A stretch of DNA of 64,000 nucleotides from Sphingomonas sp. CL5.1 (GCF_013344685.1 NZ_CP050137.1:682001-746000); one strand, 5' to 3'. Shown: positions 1-10,058, counted from the first letter of the stretch. Numbers and translations: made by a program. The notes: generated from the letters alone by a model not told the origin.

Positions 1-351
1 ATCGCGCTGCTCGCGAAGCACCGGATCGGCGCCGTCCCGGTGATCGACGGTGGCGCGGTGGTCGGCGTCTTTTCCGAGCGCGACGTGATCCACGGGCTGC
101 GCGACGGCGACACCGCGACGCTGCAACGCCCGGTATCCGAGACGATGACCGCGCCGGCACATACCGTCGCCCTCGCCGAGCCGGTGCTCGCCGCGCTCTC
201 GCTGATGACGCGGCGGCGGATACGCCACCTGCCGGTGGTGGAGGACGGGCGCGTCATCGGCATCGTCTCGATCGGCGATCTGGTGAAATACCGCATCGAG
301 AAGATCGAGGCCGACGCGGCGGCGATGCGGGAATATATCCAGCAGGCCTAG
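1..351 (+). CDS. CBS-domain protein, C-terminal part (5' truncated by window edge)
   Basis: The frame is already open at base 1 and ends at a TAG at 349-351, so only the C-terminal part of the gene is present. The visible part has the end of one CBS motif (HRIGAVPVIDGG, then GVFSERDVIHGL) and a complete second one (RRRIRHLPVVEDGRVIGIVSIGDLVKYRI). CBS pairs usually bind adenosine nucleotides and regulate an attached or partner protein. Free-standing two-CBS proteins of about 140-150 residues are common in alphaproteobacteria, and this is the likely form here. The ATG at 40 is internal to the CBS fold and is not taken as the start. Confidence 0.85.
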   Translation: MALLAKHRIGAVPVIDGGAVVGVFSERDVIHGLRDGDTATLQRPVSETMTAPAHTVALAEPVLAALSLMTRRRIRHLPVVEDGRVIGIVSIGDLVKYRIEKIEADAAAMREYIQQA

Positions 352-368
352 GATTTGGCCGTTGCCGC

Positions 369-1052
369 TCAGACGTCCGCCCAGCGGCGCAGCAGGTTGT
401 GATAGACGCCGGTCAGCCGGATCACCTCGGCATCGTCCTGTCCGCGATCCTGCCCGATCGACTGCACCGACTGATCCAGCTCGAACAGGATGCGGCGCGC
501 GCCCTCGTCGCGCACCATCGACTGGATCCAGAAGAATGACGCGATCCGCGCGCCGCGCGTCACCGGCGACACACGATGCAGGCTGGAGGCGGGATAGAGC
601 ACCATATGCCCGGCGGGCAGCTTGACGCTCTGCTCGCCGAACTGCCCCTCGATCACCAGTTCGCCGCCGTCGTAGCTGTCGGGGTCGGCGAGGAACAGGG
701 TGGCCGAAAGATCGCTGCGGATGCGGAAATCGCTGCCGCGCCGGATGCGCACGGCATTGTCGACATGCTGGCCGAACGTCTCCCCGCCCTCATAGCGATT
801 GAACAGCGGCGGATAGACCTTGAGCGGCAGCGCGGCGGCAACGAACAGCGGGGAGCGGGCCAGCGCGTCGAGCACGATGTTCCCCGCCTCGCGCGCGGCG
901 GCGCTTTCCTCCGCGAGCTGCTGGTTGCGCTTGGCGAGCGCGGATTGCGGGCCGGAGGTCGCGTTGCCGTCGATCCATTCGGCGGCATCGATCAGCGCGC
1001 GCAACCGCGCCACGCCGCCCGCGTCGAGCACATCGGAGATCGCGATCAGCAT
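369..1052 (-). CDS. piuC: Fe(II)/2-oxoglutarate-dependent PKHD-type hydroxylase (PiuC/YbiX family)
   Basis: The 227-residue protein matches the usual length of the PiuC/YbiX family. It carries the HxD iron-binding pair (H96, D98 in [10 protein letters not shown]), a distal histidine near H159 in SSLHRVSPV and a conserved Arg near R169 for 2-oxoglutarate. The start at 1052 was chosen because MLIAISDVL is the normal family N-terminus; the frame stays open further upstream but overlaps the neighbouring gene. The gene overlaps the end of the SEL1-repeat gene by 7 bases, so the two are probably translationally coupled. The receptor-SEL1-PiuC order is typical of catecholate or related siderophore uptake operons. 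The true substrate of this family is not settled. Confidence 0.9.
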   Translation of the reverse strand: MLIAISDVLDAGGVARLRALIDAAEWIDGNATSGPQSALAKRNQQLAEESAAAREAGNIVLDALARSPLFVAAALPLKVYPPLFNRYEGGETFGQHVDNAVRIRRGSDFRIRSDLSATLFLADPDSYDGGELVIEGQFGEQSVKLPAGHMVLYPASSLHRVSPVTRGARIASFFWIQSMVRDEGARRILFELDQSVQSIGQDRGQDDAEVIRLTGVYHNLLRRWADV

Positions 1053-1780
1053 CCTGCACCTTCCTTCAGCGCGGCCACGCCGCGAGTCGCGAAGCCGGGG
1101 ACGTCGCTCGCCGCCAGCCACGCCAGCGCCTTGGCGACGAACCGTTCGTTGCCAAGCTCGCCCGCGCGGCGCAGCCACGCCAGTGCCTCCTCCAGATCGC
1201 CCGCTTCCGCCAGCATCCGCGCGTGATTGAAGCAGCCGCGAAAATCGCCGCCCCCGGCCGCGCGGGCATAGCAATCGGCCGCCTTGGCCATGTCGCGCGG
1301 GGCCACCCAACCGTCTTCGGCGAAACTGCCGACATGGTTGATCGCCTTGGCATAGCCGGCCGCCGCCGCCTGCTCGAACAACGCGAGCGCGGCGGGCTTG
1401 TCCTCCGCCACGCCGACACCGAGCGCCAGCGCCGTGGCGTAATTATATTGCGCCTCAGGCAGCCCGCGCGCCGCCGCGACGCGGAAGCATTCCGCCGCGC
1501 GCGCCTTGTCCACCGCGACGCCCCAACCGAGATCGTAGCAGCGCCCGACCATGTTGAGCGCCATCGCATGATGCTGCCGAGCGGCACGCTCGAACCAGTG
1601 GAACGCGGCGCGCTCGTCACGCGCCACGCCGTTGCCGTCGAGCAGGAGCTGGCCGAACAATGCCTGCGCATCCGCCACGCCTTCCTCGGCGAGCCGAAGC
1701 AGGAACGCCGCGCGCTCCTCCGGCGGACCGGAGAGGCGCGCGGCGATTTCCTCGCGCGTCAGGGACGCGGTCTCGCCCAC
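1046..1780 (-). CDS. SEL1-like tetratricopeptide repeat protein
   Basis: The product is 244 residues, mostly tandem SEL1-type repeats of about 36 residues: units such as [56 protein letters not shown] and [26 protein letters not shown]. The repeats form alpha-alpha hairpins used for protein contacts. The start is a GTG at 1780, five bases after the stop of the TonB receptor, so the gene lies in the same operon. No signal peptide is visible. Its role beside PiuC is unknown; it may be a scaffold for the hydroxylase or a TonB-related partner. Confidence 0.88.
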   Translation of the reverse strand: MGETASLTREEIAARLSGPPEERAAFLLRLAEEGVADAQALFGQLLLDGNGVARDERAAFHWFERAARQHHAMALNMVGRCYDLGWGVAVDKARAAECFRVAAARGLPEAQYNYATALALGVGVAEDKPAALALFEQAAAAGYAKAINHVGSFAEDGWVAPRDMAKAADCYARAAGGGDFRGCFNHARMLAEAGDLEEALAWLRRAGELGNERFVAKALAWLAASDVPGFATRGVAALKEGAGC

Positions 1781-1785
1781 CCGCG

Positions 1786-4251
1786 TCAGTAACGCACCGA
1801 CAGCGTGGCGAACGCCGACCGGCCCGGCGCGATCGTCGCATAATGCGATGCATAGGCCTGGGAGAAATAGGTCTTGTCGGTCAGATTCTGGACGTTGACG
1901 CTGAGGTTCACCCGCTCGGTGATATCATAGCCGAGCCGCGCATCGAACCGCGTATAGCCCGGCACCGAGCGCGCCAGCACCGTCGTCGCGGGCTTCACGG
2001 TGATGTTGCCGCTGGTGTCCTGCGAGGCGCTGCGGTTGTCGGCGTAGCCACCGAAAACGCGGCTGAAATAGAAGACGCCGCCGCCGATCTGGAGCCGACT
2101 GAACAGAGTGACGTTGGTCCACAGCGAGACGCTGTCCTTCGCCGTCTGCGGCGCCTGCTTGCCATTGTTGACCGATGGGACCAGCACTGTCGTCGCCTTC
2201 GCCGGGCCGTTCGCGGCCACGCTGAGCGAGCTGAAGCCGCCATCGACGATTTTCGGATCGAGGTGCGTATAGCCACCGAAGATCGTCCAGCCCGGCAGGA
2301 TCGTGCCGTTGACGCTCAGCTCGACGCCGCGGATGCGGCGCTTGCCGATGAACTGGACGGTATTGTCGTCGCCGGTGACGCGGGCATTGTCCGTGTCGGT
2401 CTGGAACGCCGCGGCGGAGAGGCTCAGCCGGCCGCCGAGCAGGTCCGCCTTGGCCCCGACCTCATAGGATTTGGTCTTTTCCGGCTTCAGCGCGTCGAGC
2501 ACGCTGGCGGCCGCAGTGGTGGTCGGCAGCGCGTTGCCTTCCGACCCCTCGCCGAGCAGGCTGTTCGGCGGCGTCGCGGCGGTGGCGTAGCTGGCATACA
2601 GGCTCGTGTTGTGCGTCGGCTTGAAAACCAGGCCTGCCTGCCAGTTGAACAATTCGTCGGTGCGTTCGAACTGGATCGCCTGCGTCGCGGTGAGCGGCTG
2701 GCCAGGCCGGACGCGCGAATGGAAGCGGTCATAGCGCAGGCCGAGGTTCAGGATCAGCGGCTCGGCGAGCGTGATCGAGTCGAAGCCGTAGATACCGATC
2801 GTATTGGCATCGTTCTGCGTCTCGGCGATCGGCTGGGTACGCGAGATCGGCGCCGGCGTGGTGGATGTATCGCTCGCATAATTCACCCACGGATCGTTTG
2901 GATTCGGGTTGAAGATGCTCGTGCAATAATAGCGCGACACGGTCGTCGGGTTGCAACGCGGGGAAATCGTGCCACCAGTCGAAAGCAGTTCGCTGCCCGA
3001 GGAGTTGACGAAGCCGCGCGTCACGAACGCGCCGCGCCGCGCCTTCTCCCACGCCAGCTCGGCGCCGATCGCGAAGCTGTGCTTGATCGCGCCGGTGTCG
3101 AACTTGCCGAACAAGTCGGTCTGATTGACGATCGAATCCGCATAACCATAACGCGTGTTGGCCCGCCGCCACACCTGCCCGGTGTTATAGACGTTGCCCT
3201 GCGAATCGTCCGGCAGCAGGAAGATGTACGCCTGCCAATTGTGGGTGAAACGCGAGGTGTTGCGCAACGTGATGCCGCCGAAGTCATGCTCCGCGCGGAT
3301 CGTCGCCTGATCGATGTCGGTATCGCGGAAATCGCGATCCTTGAGCCCGTAGAAGGTCGAGCGATCGACATAGCCCGACTGGCCGTTGGCGGTGGTGACA
3401 TGGCCAATTGCCGGCTCCGACAGGACATAGCCCGTCCTGGGGACATTGCCGATCGTGTAGAGATACGGGATGCCGGAATCCGGCAACTCGTTACTGTGCA
3501 TATGATAATAGCCGATCGTCAGCCGGGTCGGCGAATCCACGCCGATCGTGATCGACGGCGCGACGCCCCAGCGGCGCTGCCAGATCGCGTCGCGGCCGGC
3601 GACGTCCTGATCGTGGAACATGCCCTCGACGCGCACCGCGATCATGTCGGAGACGCGCTGGTTCACATCCGCCGTGAAGCGCTTGTAGTCGGCCGTGCCG
3701 TAGCTCGCGGTGGCGCGGGCGAAGCTCTCCTTCTGCGGCGTCTTGGAGATGATGTTGATCGTGCCGCCGGCATTGCCGCGCCCGCCGAGCGTGGTGTCCG
3801 AGCCACGGATGATCTGGATCGAATCCACCGCGAACACCTCGCGGCTCTGCGACGCGAAATCGCGCACGCCGTCGACATAGGTCGAGCCCTGGCTGTCGAA
3901 GCCGCGGATGAAAGGGCGGTCGCCGATCGGGTTGCCGCCCTCGGCCGCGCCGAAGGTGATGCCGGGGACGGTGCGCAGCGCATCGGCGAGCGTCGCGGAA
4001 CCGGTCTGCTCGATCGTCTCCGCCGGCAGCACCACGATCGAGCGCGGCGTATCGACCGGCGGGGCGATGAATTTCGGATTGGCGTCGCGGCGCTCGCGCT
4101 CGCCGGTCACGACCACGTCGGAATGCCGGACGGCATCGCCATCGGCTTCCGGCGCATCGGCGCCGCCGGCCGGCGCGGCCACGGCCACGGGGGCGCTGGC
4201 GATGAACCCGACGCACGACAGCGCCAGAAATGACTTGGACTTGTTCGACAC
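1786..4251 (-). CDS. TonB-dependent siderophore receptor
   Basis: This 821-residue outer-membrane receptor starts at a GTG (4251) preceded by a good AAGGGG ribosome site. It has a Sec signal peptide (SFLALSCVGFIASAPVAVAA), a plug domain with the DVVVTGERER TonB-box-like segment, LADALRTVPGITFG and IQIIRGSDTTLGGRGNAGGTINIISK, and a beta-barrel ending in an aromatic residue (SVRY). The plug motifs match the catecholate receptor group (Fiu/CirA-like). It should import ferric siderophores across the outer membrane with TonB energy. It heads the operon with the SEL1 and PiuC genes, and two Fur-like boxes lie in front of it. Confidence 0.93.
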   Translation of the reverse strand: MSNKSKSFLALSCVGFIASAPVAVAAPAGGADAPEADGDAVRHSDVVVTGERERRDANPKFIAPPVDTPRSIVVLPAETIEQTGSATLADALRTVPGITFGAAEGGNPIGDRPFIRGFDSQGSTYVDGVRDFASQSREVFAVDSIQIIRGSDTTLGGRGNAGGTINIISKTPQKESFARATASYGTADYKRFTADVNQRVSDMIAVRVEGMFHDQDVAGRDAIWQRRWGVAPSITIGVDSPTRLTIGYYHMHSNELPDSGIPYLYTIGNVPRTGYVLSEPAIGHVTTANGQSGYVDRSTFYGLKDRDFRDTDIDQATIRAEHDFGGITLRNTSRFTHNWQAYIFLLPDDSQGNVYNTGQVWRRANTRYGYADSIVNQTDLFGKFDTGAIKHSFAIGAELAWEKARRGAFVTRGFVNSSGSELLSTGGTISPRCNPTTVSRYYCTSIFNPNPNDPWVNYASDTSTTPAPISRTQPIAETQNDANTIGIYGFDSITLAEPLILNLGLRYDRFHSRVRPGQPLTATQAIQFERTDELFNWQAGLVFKPTHNTSLYASYATAATPPNSLLGEGSEGNALPTTTAAASVLDALKPEKTKSYEVGAKADLLGGRLSLSAAAFQTDTDNARVTGDDNTVQFIGKRRIRGVELSVNGTILPGWTIFGGYTHLDPKIVDGGFSSLSVAANGPAKATTVLVPSVNNGKQAPQTAKDSVSLWTNVTLFSRLQIGGGVFYFSRVFGGYADNRSASQDTSGNITVKPATTVLARSVPGYTRFDARLGYDITERVNLSVNVQNLTDKTYFSQAYASHYATIAPGRSAFATLSVRY

Positions 4252-4279
4252 GAAAATCCCCTTTCGGGCATCCCGCTAT

Positions 4280-4322
4280 TGAGAGTGGTTCGCATAGTCA
4301 ACGCTATTGCGAAATATTCTCA
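4280..4322 (-). promoter_or_regulatory. Pair of Fur-like boxes before the siderophore receptor
   Basis: Two related 15-base elements in opposite orientation lie 30-70 bases upstream of the receptor start: TGAGAGTGGTTCGCA at 4280-4294 on the plus strand and TGAGAATATTTCGCA read on the minus strand at 4308-4322. They agree at 12 of 15 positions and fit the 7-1-7 Fur pattern loosely (about 10 of 14 for the second). A TTGACT hexamer on the minus strand lies between them. The second box overlaps the last codons of the ribbon-helix-helix gene. Confidence 0.45.
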
Positions 4323-4570
4323 TCATCGTCGCAAAATGTATCGAACAGCCAGCAGCGCAATGCGCTGGCAAGATTGGGCGGATCGGGCTGGACGATGCGC
4401 AGCGCATCGATCTCCGCCACCAATGCGCTGAGCGGCAGCGCGCGCGTCGCCGCGGCCTTCTCCAGCGCGTGCCAGAAGATAGGCTCCAGGCTCACCGAGG
4501 TCTGGTGCCCGGCGATGGTGATCGATCGCTTGACCGGGCCGACGAAGCCCCCGGCGGGCGCGTCGATCAC
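4304..4570 (-). CDS. Ribbon-helix-helix domain protein
   Basis: This is an 88-residue protein starting at a GTG (4570) that overlaps the stop of cobT (GTGA), so it is the last gene of the cobS-cobT operon. The N-terminal part, [28 protein letters not shown], matches the RHH_4 family: a beta strand with an R-x-I-T-I pattern followed by two helices. Proteins of this family are probable DNA-binding regulators and are common in alphaproteobacteria next to cobT or phasin genes. The target is unknown. Confidence 0.75.
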   Translation of the reverse strand: MIDAPAGGFVGPVKRSITIAGHQTSVSLEPIFWHALEKAAATRALPLSALVAEIDALRIVQPDPPNLASALRCWLFDTFCDDDENISQ

Positions 4571-6387
4571 GGCGTGTCGAACAGCGCGGCGAGTTGCTCG
4601 ATGATCGTGCCGCCAAGCTGGTCGACATCCATGATCGTCACCGCGCGGCTGTAATAGCGCGTCACGTCATGGCCGATGCCGATCGCCACCAGCTCGACCG
4701 GCGAGCGCTTCTCGATCCAGTCGATCACCTGCCGCAGGTGCCGTTCGAGATAGGAGCCGGAATTGACGCTGAGCGTCGAATCGTCGACCGGCGCGCCATC
4801 CGATATCACCATCAAGATGCGCCGCTCCTCGGGCCGCGCGACCAGCCGCGCGTGCGCCCACATCAGCGCCTCGCCGTCGATATTCTCCTTGAGCAGCCCC
4901 TCGCGCATCATCAGCCCGAGCGAGGTGCGCGCGCGGCGCCACGGCTCGTCGGCCTTTTTATAGACGATGTGGCGGATATCGTTGAGCCGCCCCGGCTGCG
5001 GCGGACGGCCGGCGGCGAGCCACGCCTCACGGCTCTGCCCGCCCTTCCACGCCCGCGTCGTGAAGCCGAGAATCTCGGTCTTGACCCCGCAGCGCTCCAG
5101 CGTGCGCGCGAGGATGTCGGCGGAGATCGCCGCGATCGAGATCGGCCGCCCGCGCATCGAGCCGGAATTGTCGATCAGCAGCGTCACCACCGTGTCACGG
5201 AACTCGGTGTCGCGCTCGATCTTGTACGACAGCGACATGTCCGGGCTGACCACCACGCGCGCCAGTCGCGCCGCGTCGAGCAGCCCTTCCTCCTGATCGA
5301 AGTCCCACGAGCGGCTCTGCTGCGCCATCAGCCGGCGCTGGAGCCGGTTGGCGAGCTTCGACACGACCGATTGCAGGTGGACGAGCTGCTGGTCGAGATA
5401 GGCGCGCAGCCGCACCAGCTCGTCCGCGTCGCACAGGTCGGTCGCGGCGATCACCTCGTCGAAATCGGTGGTCCAGACGCGATAGTCGAATTGCGGGGAG
5501 AGATCGGCGAAGGGACGGTTGGGGCGCACCGGCTGCATCCCCTCCTCGCCTTCGTCGCCCGGCTCGCCGTCCATGTCCTGGACGTCGTCGCCCATTTCCT
5601 GGCCTTCGCCGTCCTCGCTCTCGGCGTCGCTTTGCTCGCCGCGCGCCTCCGCCTGCGCCTCGCCCTGCCCCTCGCCGTCCTCGTCCTGATCGCCCTTCTC
5701 GTCATTCTCCTGATCGTCGGCGCCCTCGTCGTCGCTCTCGCTGTCCTCGGGCAGTTCGTCGCCCTGCGTCAGGTCGAGGTCTTCGAGCAGCTTGCGCGCG
5801 AGGCCCTGGAAGGCGCGCTGGTCGTCGAGCGCCAGCGCGAGCGAATCGAGGTCCGCCCCCGCCTTCTCGTCGATCCACTCGCGCACCAGGGCGAGGCCCG
5901 GCGCGGCGATCGCCGGCGATTCGCGCCCGGTCAGCCGCTCGCGCACGAGCAGGCCGAGCGCGGTGGACAGCGGCACCTCCTCGCGCGTGCGGGCGCGGGT
6001 GATCGGGTCGGACCGGAGCTTCACGTCGAGCGCGGTCGCTAGATTGTCGGCGATGCCGGCATAGCCCCGGCTGCCGAGCGCCTCGACGCGGGCATTCTCC
6101 ACCGCGTCGAACACCGCGCGCGCCACCGCCTCGTGCGGCGCGGCGCGCAGATGCATCGCCGGATCGTGGTGCCTGAGGCGCAGCGCGAAGCTGTCCGCGA
6201 AGCCGCGCGCCTCCGCCACCTGCTCCGCCGGCAGCGCGCGCGCGGGCATCGGCACCTTGAGATGCTTGCCCGACTGCGCCGGCGCGTCGGCGGTGAAGGC
6301 AAGCTCCACCTCCGGCTCGTCGGCCAGCGCGCGCGCCGTGCCGCCGAGCACCTCCTTGAACAGGTCGAGCGGGGTGCGTTCAGCCAT
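4567..6387 (-). CDS. cobT: Cobaltochelatase subunit CobT
   Basis: The 606-residue protein is of normal CobT length. It has an N-terminal helical domain, a very acidic low-complexity stretch (about residues 206-285, rich in Asp and Glu) and a C-terminal von Willebrand factor A domain with the MIDAS motif DNSGSM at 406-411. CobT forms a chaperone-like complex with the AAA+ ATPase CobS that drives cobalt insertion by CobN in aerobic cobalamin synthesis. The gene follows cobS by 12 bases. CobN is not in the window. Many sphingomonads keep cobST without a full cobalamin pathway, so the role may be chelation or something less defined. Confidence 0.93.
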   Translation of the reverse strand: MAERTPLDLFKEVLGGTARALADEPEVELAFTADAPAQSGKHLKVPMPARALPAEQVAEARGFADSFALRLRHHDPAMHLRAAPHEAVARAVFDAVENARVEALGSRGYAGIADNLATALDVKLRSDPITRARTREEVPLSTALGLLVRERLTGRESPAIAAPGLALVREWIDEKAGADLDSLALALDDQRAFQGLARKLLEDLDLTQGDELPEDSESDDEGADDQENDEKGDQDEDGEGQGEAQAEARGEQSDAESEDGEGQEMGDDVQDMDGEPGDEGEEGMQPVRPNRPFADLSPQFDYRVWTTDFDEVIAATDLCDADELVRLRAYLDQQLVHLQSVVSKLANRLQRRLMAQQSRSWDFDQEEGLLDAARLARVVVSPDMSLSYKIERDTEFRDTVVTLLIDNSGSMRGRPISIAAISADILARTLERCGVKTEILGFTTRAWKGGQSREAWLAAGRPPQPGRLNDIRHIVYKKADEPWRRARTSLGLMMREGLLKENIDGEALMWAHARLVARPEERRILMVISDGAPVDDSTLSVNSGSYLERHLRQVIDWIEKRSPVELVAIGIGHDVTRYYSRAVTIMDVDQLGGTIIEQLAALFDTP

Positions 6388-6399
6388 CGCCCGCGCCGG

Positions 6400-7404
6400 T
6401 CAGGCTTTCCCCACCACGCTTTCGGGCAGGTCCTTGCCGAACACGCGCTGGTAATATTCCGCCACCAGCGGCCGTTCCGCCTCGTCGCACTTGTTGAGGA
6501 AGGAGAGGCGGAAGGCGAAGCCGACGTCCTTGAAGATCAAGGCGTTCTGCGCCCAGGTGATGACGGTGCGCGGCGACATCACGGTGGAGATATCGCCGTT
6601 GATGAAGCCCTTGCGGGTCAGGTCGGCGACGCGGACCATGTCCTCGACCACCTTCTTGCCCTCCGGCTTGTCGTATTCGCCGGACTTGGCGAGCACGATC
6701 TGCGCCTCGGTCGCCGCCGGCAGGTAGTTCAAGGTGACGACGATGTTCCAGCGGTCCATCTGGCCCTGGTTGATCTGCTGCGTGCCGTGATAGAGGCCGC
6801 TCGTGTCGCCGAGGCCGACCGTGTTGGCGGTGGCGAACAACCGGAAATACGGGTTCGGGCGGATCACGCGATTCTGGTCGAGCAGGGTGAGCTTGCCCTC
6901 CGTCTCCAGTACGCGCTGGATCACGAACATCACGTCGGGGCGGCCGGCGTCATATTCGTCGAACACCAGCGCGGTCGGCGTCTGGAGCGCCCAGGGCAGC
7001 AGGCCCTCGCGGAATTCCGTCACCTGCTGGCCGTCGCGCAGCACGATCGCGTCGCGGCCGACGAGGTCGATGCGGCTGATATGCGCGTCGAGATTGATGC
7101 GGATGCACGGCCATTTGAGGCGCGCCGCCACCTGCTCGATATGCGTCGACTTGCCGGTGCCGTGATAGCCCTGCACCATCACGCGGCGGTTGTGCGCGAA
7201 GCCCGCGAGCACCGCCAGCGTGGTATCGGGATCGAACACATAGGCGGGGTCGAGATCGGGCACGCGCTCGTCCGCCTCGCTGAACGCGGGGCATTGCATG
7301 TCGCTGTCGATGCCGAACATCTCGCGGACGCTGACGACCTTGTCTGGCGCGTCGAGGATCGTCGTCTCGCGGCTGTCGGGCTGGGTGTTCGGAATATCGG
7401 TCAT
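6400..7404 (-). CDS. cobS: Cobaltochelatase subunit CobS (AAA+ ATPase)
   Basis: The 334-residue AAA+ protein carries Walker [10 protein letters not shown] (79-87), Walker B VFDEYD (147-152) and the [20 protein letters not shown] sensor region characteristic of CobS/MoxR-type ATPases. The N-terminus with [13 protein letters not shown] is typical of CobS. It would power metal insertion together with CobT, whose gene is directly downstream. The start ATG is at 7404, about 48 bases after the stop of the HxlR gene. Confidence 0.94.
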   Translation of the reverse strand: MTDIPNTQPDSRETTILDAPDKVVSVREMFGIDSDMQCPAFSEADERVPDLDPAYVFDPDTTLAVLAGFAHNRRVMVQGYHGTGKSTHIEQVAARLKWPCIRINLDAHISRIDLVGRDAIVLRDGQQVTEFREGLLPWALQTPTALVFDEYDAGRPDVMFVIQRVLETEGKLTLLDQNRVIRPNPYFRLFATANTVGLGDTSGLYHGTQQINQGQMDRWNIVVTLNYLPAATEAQIVLAKSGEYDKPEGKKVVEDMVRVADLTRKGFINGDISTVMSPRTVITWAQNALIFKDVGFAFRLSFLNKCDEAERPLVAEYYQRVFGKDLPESVVGKA

Positions 7405-7451
7405 GCGCGCCTCGCGGAATCTCGCACACGCCTTAGGCGCGGCGGCCCCCG

Positions 7452-8150
7452 TTATTCAACCTCTGCCTTGGGCGGAAGCGCGAACAGGTCGATGAAGGCG
7501 CGCGCCTTGTCGCGGTCGCCGATGAACACCAAAGCGCCCTCCGCCTCGGCCGCCTCGATCGGCCATTTGCCATAGACGATATTGGCCATGAATCGCGCGG
7601 TGGTGGCGAAATGCGCGTCGGTTTCGCCCTCCCCGCGCACGATCGGCAGCGCGCCGTCCGCCAGCCGCGCGACGAACGATTCGGGGCCGAAGGCGAAGCC
7701 GACCGTCATCGGCGGCAGCGCGCGCGCCTTCTCCGCGTCGATCATCGTGCGCAGCGACAGCATCATCGAGGCGGCGGACAGCGGCAACGTCCGGTCATGC
7801 TCCGGCGAGCGCGCCGCCCATGCGCCAAGCACCTTGATCGCGTCCTCCGCCTGATAGCCCCAACTGGTCAGCTCATAGACCTGCACGTTGGCGGGCGGCG
7901 GCAGCTTGCGGCGCTTCAGGATATGCGCCTTCTCAAGCCCCTCCAGCCGCTGCGTCAATACATTCGCGCTGATCCCGGTGAGCGACGCCTTCAGTTCCCC
8001 GAAGCGACGCGCGCCGAACATCAGCTCGCGCACGATCAGCAGCGCCCAGCGCTCGCCGACCAGCTCCATCGCCAACGCCGTGCCGCAGGCGTCGTCATAC
8101 CAACGCTTCGTCGTCGTCCCGCTTCGTTTAGTCACTTTTTCTAACTTCAT
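7452..8150 (-). CDS. HxlR-family winged-helix regulator with C-terminal extension
   Basis: The N-terminal 110 residues are a clear HxlR winged helix ([51 protein letters not shown]). At 232 residues it is about twice the usual length. The extra C-terminal domain (about 115-232, including [23 protein letters not shown]) may sense a ligand and is seen in other alphaproteobacterial HxlR proteins. It is divergent from the glyoxalase/GST gene run at 8218, so it probably regulates that run and itself. A 13-base direct repeat spans its start. Confidence 0.88.
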   Translation of the reverse strand: MKLEKVTKRSGTTTKRWYDDACGTALAMELVGERWALLIVRELMFGARRFGELKASLTGISANVLTQRLEGLEKAHILKRRKLPPPANVQVYELTSWGYQAEDAIKVLGAWAARSPEHDRTLPLSAASMMLSLRTMIDAEKARALPPMTVGFAFGPESFVARLADGALPIVRGEGETDAHFATTARFMANIVYGKWPIEAAEAEGALVFIGDRDKARAFIDLFALPPKAEVE

Positions 8151-8168
8151 GGTTGCTTTTTATAACTT
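8135..8168. promoter_or_regulatory. Direct-repeat operator candidate for the HxlR regulator
   Basis: CTTTTTCTAACTT (8135-8147) and CTTTTTATAACTT (8156-8168) are direct repeats with one mismatch and a spacing of exactly 21 bases, two helical turns. They sit over the start codon of the HxlR gene and 50-80 bases upstream of the divergent glyoxalase gene, in DNA that is much more AT-rich than its surroundings. Confidence 0.5.
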
Positions 8169-8217
8169 TAAAGCGCACCCATCGCAAGCACCCGATTCGA
8201 AAATGGAGAGGTTTCCA

Positions 8218-8643
8218 ATGGCAAAAATGATCTTCGTGAACCTGCCGGTGGCCGATGTCGCGAAATCGACCGCGTTCTACGAGGCGATCGGGATGACGAA
8301 GAATCCGATGTTCTCGAACGAGCGGGCGTCGGCGATGGAATGGTCGGACACGATCGCGTTCATGCTGCTCGACCATTCCTTCTATTCCACCTTCACCGAC
8401 AAGAAGATCATCGACGCGAAGACGAGCAGCGGCGCGCTGATCGCATTGTCGTTCGACAGCCGCGACGCGGTCGACGCGATCACCGAAGCGGCGCTCGCCG
8501 CCGGCGGGCGCGAGCTGCACGATCCGGAGAACGAGGATTATATGTACAGCCGCGCGTTCGAGGATCTCGACGGCCACGGCTTCGGCCCGTTCTGGATGAA
8601 CATGGCGGCGGCCGAACAGGCGCTCGCGCCGGCCCACGGCTGA
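8218..8643 (+). CDS. VOC-family (glyoxalase-fold) protein
   Basis: This is a 141-residue single VOC domain (MIFVNLPVADVAKSTAFYEAIGM at the N-terminus, ending EDLDGHGFGPFWMN). It is related to the lactoylglutathione lyase/bleomycin-resistance group, although the sequence cannot give the substrate. The start ATG at 8218 has a GGAGAG site at 8205-8210. It is the first gene of the run controlled by the divergent HxlR regulator. Confidence 0.88.
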   Translation: MAKMIFVNLPVADVAKSTAFYEAIGMTKNPMFSNERASAMEWSDTIAFMLLDHSFYSTFTDKKIIDAKTSSGALIALSFDSRDAVDAITEAALAAGGRELHDPENEDYMYSRAFEDLDGHGFGPFWMNMAAAEQALAPAHG

Positions 8644-8673
8644 CACGTCATACGAATAACGAGGACGAGAGAG

Positions 8674-9327
8674 ATGCCGGACAAACCCCAGATCATCACC
8701 TTCGGCTGGGTGCCGGAGTTCGCGCGCGGTTTCGTCCGCGATATCCGCCCGCGCTGGGCCTGCGAGGAGGTCGGCCAGCCCTATGAGACGGTGCTAATCG
8801 CCGACGCCAAGGGGCCGGAGCATCGCCGGCTCCAGCCGTTCGGGCAGGTGCCGGCGTATCGCGACGGCGCGCTGGAGATGTTCGAATCCGGCGCGATCGT
8901 GCTGCATATCTGCGAGAAGGCGGGGAAGCTGATCCCCGCCGATCCGGTCGCGCGGGCGCGGGCGATCCAGTGGCTGGTCGCCGCGCTCAACTCGGTCGAG
9001 CCGTGGGTGGCGGCGCTGGCGGTCAACGACCTGTTCGAGGCCGACCAGCCGTGGTCCGCGACGCGGCACGACAAGGTGGTGGCGGACCTCGACGGCCGGC
9101 TCGCCGATCTCGAGACCGCGCTCGGCGACAGGCAGTGGCTCGAGGGCGACGAGTTCACCATCGGCGACCTGATGATGGTGTCGGTGCTCGGGCAATTGCG
9201 CGGGACAGGCGTGCTCGATCGCTTCCCGCGCCTCGCCGCCTATGTCGCGCGCGGCGAGGCGCGGCCGGCGCACCGCAAGGCGATGGCCGACCATCTCGCC
9301 ACCTTCGATCGGCCCGCAGCCGCCTGA
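8674..9327 (+). CDS. Glutathione S-transferase family protein
   Basis: The 217-residue protein has a thioredoxin-fold N-terminal half (RWACEEVGQPYETVLI, FGQVPAYRDGALEMFESGAIVLHI, where the ES pair contacts the gamma-glutamyl group of glutathione) and an all-helical C-terminal half (LADLETALGDRQWLEGDEFTIGDLMMVSVL). This is a normal GST layout. It follows the VOC gene by 30 bases and precedes the DUF1428 gene by 11, which suggests co-transcription in a detoxification-type operon. Confidence 0.9.
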   Translation: MPDKPQIITFGWVPEFARGFVRDIRPRWACEEVGQPYETVLIADAKGPEHRRLQPFGQVPAYRDGALEMFESGAIVLHICEKAGKLIPADPVARARAIQWLVAALNSVEPWVAALAVNDLFEADQPWSATRHDKVVADLDGRLADLETALGDRQWLEGDEFTIGDLMMVSVLGQLRGTGVLDRFPRLAAYVARGEARPAHRKAMADHLATFDRPAAA

Positions 9328-9338
9328 GGAGCAGAATC

Positions 9339-10058
9339 ATGCGTTACTTCCAGGGATTCGTCGTGCCGGTGAAACACGCCGACCGCGACGCCTATATCGC
9401 CGCCGCCGCCAAGGCCGCGCCGGCATTCGCCGAATATGGCGCGATCCGCCATGTGGAATGCTGGGGCGACGACGTGATGAACGGCACGCGCACCGATTTC
9501 CGCAAGGCGGTGAACGCCGCGGATGACGAGAATGTCGTCTTCTCATGGATCGAATGGCCCGACCGCGCGACCTGCGACAAGGCGACCGAAAGCATCATGA
9601 ACGACAAGAGGATGGAGCCGGACGGCCCGATTCCGTTCGACATGCAGCGGATGATCTACGCCGGCTATGACGTGGATTACGATAGCGGCGGCGAGCGGCC
9701 GTTCGGCTATGTCGACGGCATCGTCGCCTCCGTGCCGGACGGCGAGCGCGGCGCCTTCATCGACAGCGCGCGAGCGATCGGCGCGATCTTCCAGGAACAT
9801 GGCGCGACGCGCGCGGTGGACGGCTGGGGGGCGGACGTGCCGGACGGCAAGGTCACCGATTTCCGCCGCGCGGTGCAGGCCCCGGCGGGCGAGACGGTGG
9901 TGTTCGGCTGGATCGAATGGCCCGACAAGGCGACGCGCGACGCCGGCATGGCCGCGCTGATGCAGGACGGCCGGATGCGCGACAATCCGCCGCCGTGGAA
10001 CGGCCAGCTCGCGATCTTCGGCGGCTTCGCGCCGATCTTCGACACCCGCCGAGCCTAG
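9339..10058 (+). CDS. Tandem DUF1428 protein
   Basis: The start ATG at 9339 follows a GAGGAG site. The 239-residue protein is two copies of DUF1428 fused head to tail: residues 1 to about 118 (MRYFQGFVVPVKHADRDAYI ... DFRKAVNAADDENVVFSWIEWPD) and about 122-239 (GYVDGIVASVPDGERGAFID ... DFRRAVQAPAGETVVFGWIEWPD). The single-domain form is about 115-120 residues and has a ferredoxin-like dimeric alpha/beta-barrel fold (YbaA type). The fusion suggests an intramolecular dimer. Its function is unknown. Confidence 0.85.
   Translation: MRYFQGFVVPVKHADRDAYIAAAAKAAPAFAEYGAIRHVECWGDDVMNGTRTDFRKAVNAADDENVVFSWIEWPDRATCDKATESIMNDKRMEPDGPIPFDMQRMIYAGYDVDYDSGGERPFGYVDGIVASVPDGERGAFIDSARAIGAIFQEHGATRAVDGWGADVPDGKVTDFRRAVQAPAGETVVFGWIEWPDKATRDAGMAALMQDGRMRDNPPPWNGQLAIFGGFAPIFDTRRA

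Noticed and set aside
1660..4233. A plus-strand open frame of 857 codons antisense to the siderophore receptor
   Set aside because: It is arginine- and alanine-rich low-complexity sequence with no domain, lies exactly opposite a well-supported receptor gene, and reflects high GC at third positions.
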